Assembly (NCBI GenBank): GCA_015660865.1
Contig: JACTUA010000001.1
Location: forward strand, 1-64,000
Reading direction: 5' to 3'
Source: Methanomicrobiales archaeon
GTDB taxonomy: Archaea > Halobacteriota > Methanomicrobia > Methanomicrobiales > JACTUA01
DNA length: 64,000 nucleotides
Positions 33,997-43,208 of this stretch are shown piece after piece. The notes beneath the pieces are model-generated. The model saw only the letters and a list, made by a program, of their open reading frames with translations, had not been told where the DNA came from and did not search any database. The number at the start of each line of letters is the position of its first letter. Position 1 is the first letter of the stretch. Made by a program: the position numbers and the translations under genes.

Positions 33997-34286
33997 GGTT
34001 TTTCTTCCTTACCGGGAATACTCGCTGGCTCCGCATCTATGGGAAGTTCAGGTACCGGAATTCCAAAGTCCTCAAGGTCGAATGATTTTTTATATCTGTC
34101 CCCACCCCGCACCTTGAACGATTCGGCTATGCCTAGTTTTGCCCAAGAAGCCCAGTACCTTCTGACGGTACTATCGCTTGTCTTCGAGAGCCCAGCTATC
34201 TCAACACTTCCTCGTTTTCCATCACTCAGGTGGTAGATCATCCGTTTTGTTTCAGTGTCGAGTGTTGATTCAAGGACCCCGCGCAC
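33993..34286 (-). CDS. small winged-helix protein (array member 2), start uncertain
   Basis: From the GTG at 34286 the product is 97 residues (TKRMIYHLSDGKRGSVEIAG, DSTVRRYWASWAKLGIAE, VRGGDRYKKSFDL). The frame stays open upstream to 34397 and encodes SRVEELLSEILKWIKFSGAK, exactly the N-terminal helix found in the other array members, yet no ATG, GTG or TTG occurs there. So either a non-standard start (CTG at 34385, or an AUU/AUA) or a start lost by mutation is implied. The true 5' end probably overlaps member 1. Confidence 0.65.
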   Translation of the reverse strand: MRGVLESTLDTETKRMIYHLSDGKRGSVEIAGLSKTSDSTVRRYWASWAKLGIAESFKVRGGDRYKKSFDLEDFGIPVPELPIDAEPASIPGKEEKP

Positions 34287-34362
34287 TTCCTTTGCACCCG
34301 AGAATTTAATCCATTTTAAAATCTCGGAGAGAAGCTCTTCGACCCTGCTACTGCTAATTTCG

Positions 34363-34785
34363 CTAACCGTTTGTATTCCCCCCAGTAGTCTGATTTGTTA
34401 GAGTCGTATTTTGCAGTTGTGAGGATGAGGACGAGGGAGTTTCCTTCTTTTTCTTGCGGGCCTTTAAGATTGTAAGATTCACTGATAGTTCATTCAGTGA
34501 GAACAAGGCTCTATGTGATGGGAACAATTCGCCGGGAGGAGAGGTCAATCCAGCGTGAACAAAATCCTCTGCCCAATTCGCTACGGTCCTCGGGGGAACA
34601 CCGGTTGCGTCAGCAATTGCGTATGTTGAAGTTTTGCCATCCATTTTACTATAGGCAACAGCCTTTTCTTGGGAGTCTATGACTCGTTGAGCTGCTGATC
34701 TGGACGACGCAGCAGCGGTAGTACGCAAGTATGATCGGATATCTGTTAAAATAATGAGCATCTTCTCCTCGAATATTGGTGACAT
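34363..34785 (-). CDS. small winged-helix protein with Ser/Thr/Asn tail (array member 1)
   Basis: The first gene of the operon, 140 residues. N-terminal helix EKMLIILTDIRSYLR, then KAVAYSKMDGKTSTYAIADA, recognition helix PPRTVANWAEDFVHAGL, wing FPSHRALFSLNELSV, then a basic stretch (KARKKKKE) and a Ser/Gln/Thr/Asn-rich tail of about 30 residues. The promoter region just upstream carries palindromes that this protein or its paralogues may bind. Confidence 0.7.
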   Translation of the reverse strand: MSPIFEEKMLIILTDIRSYLRTTAAASSRSAAQRVIDSQEKAVAYSKMDGKTSTYAIADATGVPPRTVANWAEDFVHAGLTSPPGELFPSHRALFSLNELSVNLTILKARKKKKETPSSSSSQLQNTTLTNQTTGGNTNG

Positions 34786-34823
34786 AACGACCCTCTAGGT
34801 ATTAGGGCGGCTAACATCTTAAG

Positions 34824-34839
34824 CCTTATGATGATAAGG
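34824..34839. promoter_or_regulatory. 16-base palindrome, possible operator
   Basis: CCTTAT-GATG-ATAAGG has perfect 6-base arms. It lies between the likely TATA box and the start of the first HTH gene, where a repressor could block transcription. Confidence 0.45.
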
Positions 34840-34840
34840 A

Positions 34841-34909
34841 ATTAAATGTCTATAAAAAAGAGGTATAATAAATTAAATGATAATAATTATCGCTTACTAG
34901 ACATTTAAT
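34841..34909. promoter_or_regulatory. 12-base inverted repeat flanking promoter
   Basis: ATTAAATGTCTA (34841-34852) is the exact reverse complement of TAGACATTTAAT (34898-34909). A third half-site, ATTAAATG, lies at 34872-34879 between them. The arrangement fits cooperative binding of a dimeric HTH regulator. Confidence 0.5.
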
Positions 34910-35088
34910 TTTTTAATACTATTATGTTTTAGAAGAAACGAGGTTGTTTGGGATTCAAAGAAACGAAGCTGACATAGCATCAACCTTTCTATGGGTCATA
35001 GGTATACTTCCACGTCGTGCTTGGCGATCCTGCTCCCCTGTTTCCCCCCGCCCGGAAGAGAATTTCCCGAGGGAGATCTATTTACAAA

Positions 35089-35098
35089 ATTATATATG
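35089..35098 (+). promoter_or_regulatory. TATA box for the 70-residue gene
   Basis: ATTATATATG lies 23 bases before the ATG at 35121 in otherwise GC-rich surroundings. Confidence 0.5.
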
Positions 35099-35120
35099 CT
35101 AGGATTTATGAGGTTTACCT

Positions 35121-35333
35121 ATGACAGACACACACCCGCTGGAGAACCTGGTTGACAGATTAACGGTTATCGGGGCCGTCATCGCGGTGGCGACCCTCTG
35201 GAACACCCTGTGGACCCCCTGGAAGGAGATTTCAGCATCCGTGGGCCTTTCCGTAGGCTGGGAAGTGTTCATCTTCCTCGGCCCCCTCGTGATCATCCTG
35301 CTCCTGTCCCTGTGGTGGGTCGGCACCCACTGA
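35121..35333 (+). CDS. small membrane protein, 70 residues
   Basis: Two hydrophobic helices (LTVIGAVIAVATLWNTLW and FIFLGPLVIILLLSLWWVG) separated by a short polar loop. There is no known domain. It has a good TATA box (ATTATATATG, 35089-35098) and a GAGGT ribbon-like ribosome-binding sequence 7 bases before the ATG, so it is likely a real gene. It marks the return to GC-rich sequence. Confidence 0.6.
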   Translation: MTDTHPLENLVDRLTVIGAVIAVATLWNTLWTPWKEISASVGLSVGWEVFIFLGPLVIILLLSLWWVGTH

Positions 35334-35438
35334 TCTCACCTTTTTATTAATACGAAGTGGCGTCCATCCTTTCCTGGCCTCGTCGCATCCGTCTCCACCC
35401 CTCAACCTTTTTCTCCCTGAAAACCCCAAACTATTCCT

Positions 35439-36391
<953 letters not shown>

Positions 36392-36401
<10 letters not shown>

Positions 36402-37189
36402 GGGCGAGGCTCCGGCAGGTCCCCCTCGACCTCTCGGCCGCGTGGGCCATCGCCCGGAAGGACATGATCATCTACTACCTCAGGCCGAACATCATCGTCT
36501 CGGGGATCCTCTTCCCCCTCTTCATGTTCCTCGCCTTTGCGATCGGGACGATCGGCGGGAGTGCGCCCCCGACGGGAGGAACCTCGGAGATAGCGCAGCT
36601 CGGGGCCCTCATCCCCGGTCTCCTCGCCATCACCGTCCTCTTCTCGGCCTCCTCAATCGAACCGGTCTCCATCCCCATCGAGCGGAGGATGAAGACCTTC
36701 GACCGGCTCATCTCGGCGCCCATCTCCCTCCAGGCTCTCGTCCTCGGCGAGAGCATCAGCGGGACCCTCTACAGCGTCGGGATCGCCCTCATCCCCCTCG
36801 TTATCGGGGTCCTCTTCTTCGGGAACCAGATCCTCTCGCCGGTCGTCCTCCTCCTCGCTCTCTTCCTCTCCTCCCTCTGCTTCTCCTCCATGGGGACCCT
36901 CGTGGCCTCCTACCCGACAGAGAACGTCGGCGAGGTGATGTCGATCTTAAACCTCATCCGTTTCCCCCTCATCTTCCTCTCGGGGGTCTTCATCCCCCTC
37001 AGTTCCCTCCCCGGGTGGGGGCAGGCCGTGGCCTTCTTCTCGCCCCTCACCTACACGAGCGACCTCATCAGGTTCGGGTATAACGGGGCAAGCCATATCA
37101 GCCCGATACTCGATATCCTCGTCCTCGCCGCCTTCATCATCGGCTTCCAGGCCTTCGGGAACTACCTCTACCGGAAGTTCAACGAGTGA
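36392..37189 (+). CDS. ABC-2 type permease
   Basis: A 265-residue permease with six predicted helices (for example IIVSGILFPLFMFLAFAIG, IPGLLAITVLFSASSI, ISGTLYSVGIALIPLVIGV). The EPVSIPIERRMKTFDRLISAPIS stretch is the usual coupling region. It pairs with the ATPase at 35439. The sequence NLIRFPLIFLSGVFIPLSSLPGW before the last helix is a family hallmark. Confidence 0.9.
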
Positions 37190-37208
37190 AGGTGGGACAG
37201 GGAACAAC

Positions 37209-37218
37209 CTTTAATATC
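37209..37218 (+). promoter_or_regulatory. TATA box for nitroreductase gene
   Basis: CTTTAATATC lies 41 bases before the ATG at 37259. Confidence 0.4.
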
Positions 37219-37258
37219 CCCGTGGCGCATTCCTCCTCTGTTTTCGGAGTGGTATCGT

Positions 37259-37858
37259 ATGGAGTTCAAGGATATCGTCATGCAGCGGTATGCAACCAAG
37301 AAGTTCGACGGCCGGAAGATCGAGGATGCAAAGATCAAGGCGCTCTTCGAGCTGATCCGGTATGCGCCCTCTGCCTTAAACGTCCAGCCCTGGAAGATCA
37401 AGGTCGTCACCGACCAGAAGGTGAAGGAGCAGCTGAAGCCTGCGACATGGAACCAGGAGCAGATCACGACCTGCTCCCACCTCCTCGTCTTCTGCGCGAA
37501 CACCGACTTCAAAGGGCTCATCGAGAGGCTGGAACGGCTGCTGAAACAGGCGAAGATGCCCGAAGATGTTGCGAAGATGGTGATGGGGATGGCACGGGAT
37601 TACTTCCTGAAGATCCCCCCGGAGGCACAGCTCGCCATGGCGCAGCACCATGTCTTCCTCGCCCTGGGGAATGCCCTGAACGGGGCGAAGTCCCTCGGAT
37701 TCGACTCCTGCCCCATGGGCGGGTTCGACCCGAAGGAGTATTCCCGGATCCTCGGGCTCCCGTCCACCCTCGTCCCCACCATGCTCTGCCCCGTGGGCTA
37801 CGCCGCGGACCGGCCCATGCCCAAGCTCCGGTTCCCGAAGGAGGAGATCTTCTTCTGA
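37259..37858 (+). CDS. nitroreductase family protein
   Basis: A 199-residue FMN-dependent oxidoreductase. The N-terminal QRYATKKFDGRKI and APSALNVQPWKI supply FMN contacts; the later GNALNGAKSLGFDSCPMGGFD is the family helix and glycine loop. It reduces nitro- or quinone-like compounds with NAD(P)H; the natural substrate is unknown. It is a single gene with its own TATA box. Confidence 0.9.
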   Translation: MEFKDIVMQRYATKKFDGRKIEDAKIKALFELIRYAPSALNVQPWKIKVVTDQKVKEQLKPATWNQEQITTCSHLLVFCANTDFKGLIERLERLLKQAKMPEDVAKMVMGMARDYFLKIPPEAQLAMAQHHVFLALGNALNGAKSLGFDSCPMGGFDPKEYSRILGLPSTLVPTMLCPVGYAADRPMPKLRFPKEEIFF

Positions 37859-37888
37859 ACCGTTCACCGCCGGGGGCGATTTCCCACC

Positions 37889-37900
37889 TTTTTTATACAC
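37889..37900 (+). promoter_or_regulatory. TATA box, desaturase gene
   Basis: TTTTTTATACAC is followed by a roughly 90-base leader before the GTG start at 38014. Confidence 0.45.
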
Positions 37901-38013
37901 CCTTGTAGATGATGTATTGGTTCTCGAGGCGCCGGTGGGAGGGGACTCTCTGATATCCCCCGATCACGCGTTCCTGGAGGGCCGGTTCTTTCCCATTTCC
38001 CGAGGGAGGCCCT

Positions 38014-39501
38014 GTGAAGGTCATCGTCATCGGATCCGGGTTCGGCGGGCTCTCAGCCGCAGCCCTCCTCGCGAGGGACGGCCACGAGGTTACGGTCATC
38101 GAGAAGAACGAGCAGATCGGCGGAAGGGCGGGCGTGTACCGCGAGGGAGGGTTCACCTTCGACATGGGCCCCTCCTGGTACATCATGCCCGATGTCTTCG
38201 AGCGGTTCTTCGCCGAGTTCGGGAAGAAGCCCTCGGACTTCTATGAGCTCCGGCGGCTGGACCCGAGCTACCGCATCTACTTCGGGGGGGGAGGGACCCT
38301 CGACATCCCTTCGGACCTGAGAAGGACCTATGCCCTCTTTGCTGCCCTGGAGGTGAACGGGGCGCAGAAGCTCAGGAACTACCTTGTATCGGCGAGGGAG
38401 AAGTACGACCTTGCCGTACGCGAGCTCCTCTACCATGACTACCGCACCCTCTTTGACTTCCTGGACAAGCGGATCCTGATGCAGGAAGCGAGCCTCCACC
38501 TTTTCGAGAACCTGGAGACCTTCGTGAGCCGGTACTTCGAGAGCGACCGTGCGAAGAAGATCGTGGAGTACTCGATCGGATTCCTGGGCGGCTCGCCCCA
38601 GAATACCCCCTCCCTCTACCATGTCCTCTCCCACACCGACCTCACCCGGGGGGTGTGGTACCCCGACGGTGGTATCCGGCGGGTCGCGTATGCCATCCGT
38701 GACCTCGCCCTCTCCCAGGGGGTGAAGTTCCTCTTCAACGAGCCGGTGACGAAGATCGACGTCGACGGGGGGCGGGCACGGGGGGTAACGACGGCCCGCG
38801 GATGCTATCCCGCGGACATCGTCCTCGTGAACGCCGATTATGCCTTCTCAGAGATGCACCTCCTGGACGAAGAGTACCGTTCCTACCCGCAAGACTACTG
38901 GGAGAAGCGGATTCTGGCCCCGTCGGCGTTCGTCTGCTACCTGGGAATCAGGAAGAAGGTCCGGGGGCTCGCCCACCACACCCTCTTCCTGGACATGGAC
39001 TGGGAGAAGAGCTTTGACCTGATCTTCGACCCGAAGAGGGCAGCCTGGCCCGACCATCCCTCGTACTACGTGAACGTCCCCTCCCGGACCGATACCACCG
39101 CCGCCCCGGAGGGCTGCGATACCCTCATTGTCCTCGCGCTCCTTGCCCCGGGGCTCCCTGATACACCGGCGATACGCGAGCGGTTCTATACCCTGATCAT
39201 GGACCACCTGGAGCGATCGATCGGGGAACCCGTACGCGATTCCATCGCGGTGAAGCGGATCTTCTCCCTGAATGACTTCAAAGAGCGGTACAACGCTTTC
39301 AAGGGGACCGCCCTCGGGCTCTCCCACACTCTCTGGCAGACCGCCCTCTTCCGGCCCTCCCACCAGAGCAGGAAGGTGAGTAACCTCTACTACACCGGCC
39401 AGTACACCCACCCGGGCATCGGTGTCCCCATGACCCTCATCTCGTCGCAGATCGTTGCCCGGGGGATCACGCACGATACCCCGGGGGGAAGAACAAGGTG
39501 A
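38014..39501 (+). CDS. CrtI-type phytoene desaturase family oxidoreductase
   Basis: A 495-residue FAD enzyme. The dinucleotide-binding motif IVIGSGFGGLSAAALLARDG is at residues 4-23, then EKNEQIGGRAG. The C-terminal YYTGQYTHPGIGVPMTLISS is the carotenoid-desaturase signature. The GTG start has GGGAGG 5 bases upstream. The family desaturates or isomerises C40 polyenes. A UbiA-type prenyltransferase gene converges on it with a 4-base gap, a combination seen in C50 carotenoid clusters of haloarchaea. A carotenoid or other isoprenoid product is inferred. Confidence 0.9.
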   Translation: MKVIVIGSGFGGLSAAALLARDGHEVTVIEKNEQIGGRAGVYREGGFTFDMGPSWYIMPDVFERFFAEFGKKPSDFYELRRLDPSYRIYFGGGGTLDIPSDLRRTYALFAALEVNGAQKLRNYLVSAREKYDLAVRELLYHDYRTLFDFLDKRILMQEASLHLFENLETFVSRYFESDRAKKIVEYSIGFLGGSPQNTPSLYHVLSHTDLTRGVWYPDGGIRRVAYAIRDLALSQGVKFLFNEPVTKIDVDGGRARGVTTARGCYPADIVLVNADYAFSEMHLLDEEYRSYPQDYWEKRILAPSAFVCYLGIRKKVRGLAHHTLFLDMDWEKSFDLIFDPKRAAWPDHPSYYVNVPSRTDTTAAPEGCDTLIVLALLAPGLPDTPAIRERFYTLIMDHLERSIGEPVRDSIAVKRIFSLNDFKERYNAFKGTALGLSHTLWQTALFRPSHQSRKVSNLYYTGQYTHPGIGVPMTLISSQIVARGITHDTPGGRTR

Positions 39502-39505
39502 TCCT

Positions 39506-40432
39506 TCACCCCCTGAGAGCGGTGAAGAGAAGACAGGCATCTGTGAGGACTGCGAAGGCGATAAGGGAGAGCACAGTGTGCTGCGCGAAGGCCATGAGGT
39601 CCCCTTCATCCCGTGGTTCCCGGAGGTTCGCCGGGAGGGTACTGGCAAGGGGGATGAAGGATACGAGGGCAATCACACCAACGGGTGCGGCTGGAGGGAG
39701 AATACCGGTCAAAGGTGCCGTCGAGTAAAGAACGATTGCAAGGAAGGTCGCGGCAAGGGCGAGGAGCATACCCGCCGGGACGCCGTTCCGAACGATGAAG
39801 GTCCTCTTCCCCGAGAGGGCATCCGCCTGCCGGTCTGGTATCTCCACTGCGAGGATGAAGGCGACTCCGTAGAGGAGGAGGGGGAGCATGGCGAAGAGAA
39901 AACTGAGACCCAGGCTTCCGGCGATGACCAGATAGCCCATCCCCGGGATGAGGAGGCCGATGGCGATGGCGGTCGCCGCCTCCCCGAGTCCCCGCGACGA
40001 GAGCCGGACGGGCGGGGCCGAGTAGAACCACCCGATACCGTTCCCGAGGACGAGGAGGGCGGGGAGGAAGGGCGTCGGGAGCACGGTGAAATACGCCCAG
40101 ATCCCCGCGATGAACGAGATCGCGATGAGGAGGAGGGCGATGCTCCTCGCCCGGGGACGTGGGTCCGGCCGGCCAGCAAGCACCCCGCTCCCGCCCGAGA
40201 CCGCCGTCGGCCTTCCCCTCCTGTCCCCGTCGATATCGAAGTAATCGTTGCTGAAATGGACCGAGAGGTGGGCCGGGCCGAGGATGGCATAGCCGATGAG
40301 GATCCGCGGGACCTGGAGGGGATAGCCGGCTGCGACCGCCGTGAGTGCACCGAGGAGGTAATAGAGGAGACCCCCGAAGAGAAGGGGAAGCCTCCCCATC
40401 CTGATGAAGGCAGCAAGCTCCCGGAGATCCAT
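39506..40432 (-). CDS. UbiA-family prenyltransferase
   Basis: A 308-residue integral membrane enzyme with eight to nine helices. The first aspartate motif is NDYFDIDGDRRGR near residue 60, and the second is DRQADALSGKRT near 200. It transfers a prenyl chain to an acceptor. The ATG at 40432 has GGTGA 5 bases upstream. Next to a CrtI-type gene it may be a lycopene elongase-like enzyme; quinone- or lipid-type UbiA enzymes remain possible. Confidence 0.88.
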   Translation of the reverse strand: MDLRELAAFIRMGRLPLLFGGLLYYLLGALTAVAAGYPLQVPRILIGYAILGPAHLSVHFSNDYFDIDGDRRGRPTAVSGGSGVLAGRPDPRPRARSIALLLIAISFIAGIWAYFTVLPTPFLPALLVLGNGIGWFYSAPPVRLSSRGLGEAATAIAIGLLIPGMGYLVIAGSLGLSFLFAMLPLLLYGVAFILAVEIPDRQADALSGKRTFIVRNGVPAGMLLALAATFLAIVLYSTAPLTGILPPAAPVGVIALVSFIPLASTLPANLREPRDEGDLMAFAQHTVLSLIAFAVLTDACLLFTALRG

Positions 40433-40511
40433 CCCATTCACCCGGTCCAGAGTCCCTATCTACCTACCGGTATATGAGGATCAGGAGGTGGGGAGGATTT
40501 GGGATGACCCG

Positions 40512-40904
40512 TCAGCCGGGCACCTGCTGCGAGAGTGCGTCGTGGGGGCAGGCATCGATGCACTTCCCGCAGAGGACGCACTTTTCAACCTCCATCGCCA
40601 GGCGCCACTCGCCGTCGAAGGTGAAGACCTCCCTCGGGCAGATGCTGATGCAGGCCCCGCAGTCGACGCACTCGTCTTCGTCGCGCACCACAGGATGCTC
40701 AAGGATCTTCACTGTCGCCCCGAGGGATCCCATCTTCTCGGAGACGAGCCGGCAGCTCTCTTCGGGCACGTCGATGAGGACCTCCCCCCCCGAAGAGTCG
40801 ATGTGGGCCCGGTCGACGCGGATGAGGACTCCGGTCTCTTTCACCGCCTTCGCGATGATGGGCTCGTACCCCTTCCTCCTCGAGAATGTGACAAGGAGCT
40901 TCAT
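40512..40904 (-). CDS. NIL-domain/ferredoxin protein (homocysteine synthesis)
   Basis: A 130-residue protein: an N-terminal NIL domain (about 1-72) and two [4Fe-4S] motifs, CVDCGACISICP and CVLCGKCIDACP. It matches the Methanosarcina MA1822 type, which works with the DUF39 protein to make homocysteine from aspartate semialdehyde and sulfide-level sulfur. The ATG overlaps the stop of the upstream DUF39 gene (ATGA). Confidence 0.88.
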   Translation of the reverse strand: MKLLVTFSRRKGYEPIIAKAVKETGVLIRVDRAHIDSSGGEVLIDVPEESCRLVSEKMGSLGATVKILEHPVVRDEDECVDCGACISICPREVFTFDGEWRLAMEVEKCVLCGKCIDACPHDALSQQVPG

Positions 40905-42415
40905 TTCAGCCACCTCCCGCCGAAGAGCTTCCCGAGGTCGATGGCCGTGAGCATCCCCAGGACCTTCTCATCCGGGTCCACGACCGGGAGCGCGCTCACG
41001 TTGTAGTGCTCGAGCTTTCGGGCAACGATATCGACGTGTTCGTCGGGGTTTGTGGTGATCACCCTGGTTGTCATGATATCCCTCACCTTCTTTGCCCGGC
41101 CGGGCCGGGCGATGGCCTTGGAGAGGTCGTACGTCGTGATGATCCCGACGAGCTTTCCCTCCTTGTCCAGGACCACCAGGTGGTTGGTATCCCCCTTGAG
41201 GAGCCTCTTTGCGGCTTCCTTGAGCTCATCCCCGTCCGAGACCGAATAGATGTTCCTGTCCATGATGTCCTGGACCCGGGGCACCCGCGCCGTCTCCCGC
41301 ATGGGCCTGACGAGCTTGGTCGCATCGATCCTCCTGGTAGGGAGGGAGAGCGTCATCTTCCCTGACTCCACCCAGCGTTTCAGCTCGAGGGCCACCCCCC
41401 GTGCCCGCCGGTAGCTCGAGAGGGATGAAGTCTTCACCACCTCCCCCCGGATCTCGATGCTCCCGCTTTTGAGATCGGCATACGAGACCTCCCTGAGCGC
41501 CGGACGGTCGCGGGAAGGTATACCGTAGTCGATGACGTTTACCCGGATGTCCTCATCCCGCACCGCCGTGGATCGGACAACACCGAGGTCGATGACCGGC
41601 AGGGGGACGCCGACCCCGATGTACATCGTCACGCCGTAGCCCGTCATGGTGGCCGCCCGCAGGTACTCCTGGGACATCTCCTTCATGTCAGCGGTCACCA
41701 TCAGGGTCCCGAACCCCTTCCCCGGCGAGTGCTGAGTCCCTTCCCCGATGATCATCCCCGGCGCCCCGGCGAGGAAGATGGGGACCCCGCTCCCGATGAC
41801 ATGGAACGACGGGTCGTTGGAGATGGGGGAGAGGACGCCCGCCCCCGAGTAGGTGATGTTCCCAAAGGACGGGAGGAGCATCCCCATGTAGGTCAGGAGG
41901 GTCCGGTCGGTTGAATTGGTAGCCGCGTTATACCGCTGGTACGCGTTCCGGGGGTTTACCATGATGGCCTGGTTCAGGTCATCGAGGATGAGCTCGGTCG
42001 TGAGCTCCCGCCTCGGGTAGCAGTCTGTCCCCGGGGAGAGAGCCCTGAGCTCGACTCTCTTTCCCGCCACGAAGTCCTCGAGGACGTGCGCCCCGCCGTA
42101 CTCCATCCCCCGGGTGGTGGACTGCTGGGTCGCCCCGATATATGCGTCTACGGCCGCAACTCCCCCGTAAGCCTCCACGTCATTCAGGAAGACCTGCGAC
42201 ATTCGGATGGGCGGGTCTGAGTGGCCGAAGTTGAGGAATGCACCGGTCGAGCACATTGCGCCGAAGGTGCCGGTGGTAACCACATCGACCTCGGCGAAGG
42301 CGCCCTCCTCGCCCAGCTCGGCGACCACCCCCGGCATCTCCTCGGCGGTGACCACGCGGGCGTTCCCTTCGCGGATCCGTTTATTGATCAGCTCGATAGA
42401 CTTCTCCATGGCCAT
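40901..42415 (-). CDS. L-aspartate semialdehyde sulfurtransferase (DUF39-CBS)
   Basis: A 504-residue protein of the COG1900/MA1821 type. The DUF39 catalytic region (about 1-370) holds two cysteines expected to be essential, Cys55 (FGAMCSTGAF) and Cys132 (SPGTDCYPRR). A CBS pair (about 380-500) is fused at the C-terminus, with MTTRVITTNPDEHVDIVARK in its second half. It inserts sulfur into aspartate semialdehyde to give homocysteine for methionine synthesis. It is co-transcribed with the NIL-ferredoxin gene. The CBS pair may sense SAM or adenylates (inference). Confidence 0.9.
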   Translation of the reverse strand: MAMEKSIELINKRIREGNARVVTAEEMPGVVAELGEEGAFAEVDVVTTGTFGAMCSTGAFLNFGHSDPPIRMSQVFLNDVEAYGGVAAVDAYIGATQQSTTRGMEYGGAHVLEDFVAGKRVELRALSPGTDCYPRRELTTELILDDLNQAIMVNPRNAYQRYNAATNSTDRTLLTYMGMLLPSFGNITYSGAGVLSPISNDPSFHVIGSGVPIFLAGAPGMIIGEGTQHSPGKGFGTLMVTADMKEMSQEYLRAATMTGYGVTMYIGVGVPLPVIDLGVVRSTAVRDEDIRVNVIDYGIPSRDRPALREVSYADLKSGSIEIRGEVVKTSSLSSYRRARGVALELKRWVESGKMTLSLPTRRIDATKLVRPMRETARVPRVQDIMDRNIYSVSDGDELKEAAKRLLKGDTNHLVVLDKEGKLVGIITTYDLSKAIARPGRAKKVRDIMTTRVITTNPDEHVDIVARKLEHYNVSALPVVDPDEKVLGMLTAIDLGKLFGGRWLK

Positions 42416-42500
42416 AATCTTTTATGTGAATAAATATTAATGTTTTGTATTATCCTCAGTAATAAATGCCCCTATATGCATGCCCGGCACACGGGTATGT

Positions 42501-43208
42501 ATGCAGAGGGATGGTTTCATCAGGGAGCTTACGCACCTTGCCCCGCCTGAACTTGCCGACGCGGAAGACGCAGGAAGGATCGGCCTCATCATCGAGGGGA
42601 GGACAGAGGTCGGGACGATCTGTACGGCTCTCGACGTCACCCCCCGGGTCGTCGCCCGGACAATTGAGGCGGGGGCCGGGATGCTCGTGGTCCATCATAC
42701 CCCCCTCTGGGAGCCGGTCACGTCCCTCACCGGCCCGCTGGGCAGCCTCCTCGCACCCCTCCTCGCCAACCGGGTGAACGTCTATGTCATGCACACGAAC
42801 TTCGACCGGGCTCCCCGCGGCATCAACGACGCCCTCGCCGAGCTGCTCGGCCTTCGGAACACCGAGGCTATGAAGATGGGTCTGATCGGGGACTGCTCCC
42901 TTGATCTCGGGGAGCTGGCCCGTCGCCTTGGGGGGCCGGTACGGGTATGGGGCAGTATCCCGAACCTCTCCCGGCTTGCGGTTGTCGGGGGGAGCGGCTT
43001 TGATCCCGACCAGATCCTTGAAGCCGCCTATCGTGGGGCCGATGCCTTCCTCTCCGCCGAGATGAAGCATCACGTCGCACTCTCCACTCCCATCCCCTGC
43101 ATCGAGGCCACCCACTACGCCCTCGAGGCACCCGGGATGAGGCGTATCGCCTCGCAGATGGGGTGGCAGTTCATCGACGATCCGCCCGAAGTCAGAAACG
43201 TCGCATGA
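42501..43208 (+). CDS. NIF3/DUF34 family protein (dinuclear metal site)
   Basis: A 235-residue NIF3-like protein. Metal-binding residues appear in VVHHTPLWEP, VMHTNFDRAPRG and, near the C-terminus, AEMKHHVAL and EATHYALE. GTP cyclohydrolase I-like or YbgI functions have been proposed for the family, but none is settled. Starts at 42480 and 42501 are both possible; MQRDGFIRELTHLAPPELA at 42501 matches the family's usual N-terminus. It diverges from the DUF39 gene. Confidence 0.86.
   Translation: MQRDGFIRELTHLAPPELADAEDAGRIGLIIEGRTEVGTICTALDVTPRVVARTIEAGAGMLVVHHTPLWEPVTSLTGPLGSLLAPLLANRVNVYVMHTNFDRAPRGINDALAELLGLRNTEAMKMGLIGDCSLDLGELARRLGGPVRVWGSIPNLSRLAVVGGSGFDPDQILEAAYRGADAFLSAEMKHHVALSTPIPCIEATHYALEAPGMRRIASQMGWQFIDDPPEVRNVA

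Larger units (their letters stand above)
34786..35120. other. divergent regulatory region of the HTH array
   Basis: An AT-rich intergenic stretch of 335 bases with no gene. It holds the palindromes listed separately, TATA-like sequences for the leftward operon (minus-strand CTTTTTTATAGAC, about 34849-34861) and for the rightward 70-residue gene (35089-35098). Bases 34995-35000 repeat part of the scar tail (GGGTCATAGGTAT). Confidence 0.5.

Noticed and set aside
39455-40477. 340-codon frame antisense to the UbiA gene
   Set aside because: Extremely charged Glu/Arg/Gly composition typical of an antisense frame; UbiA motifs are clear on the other strand.
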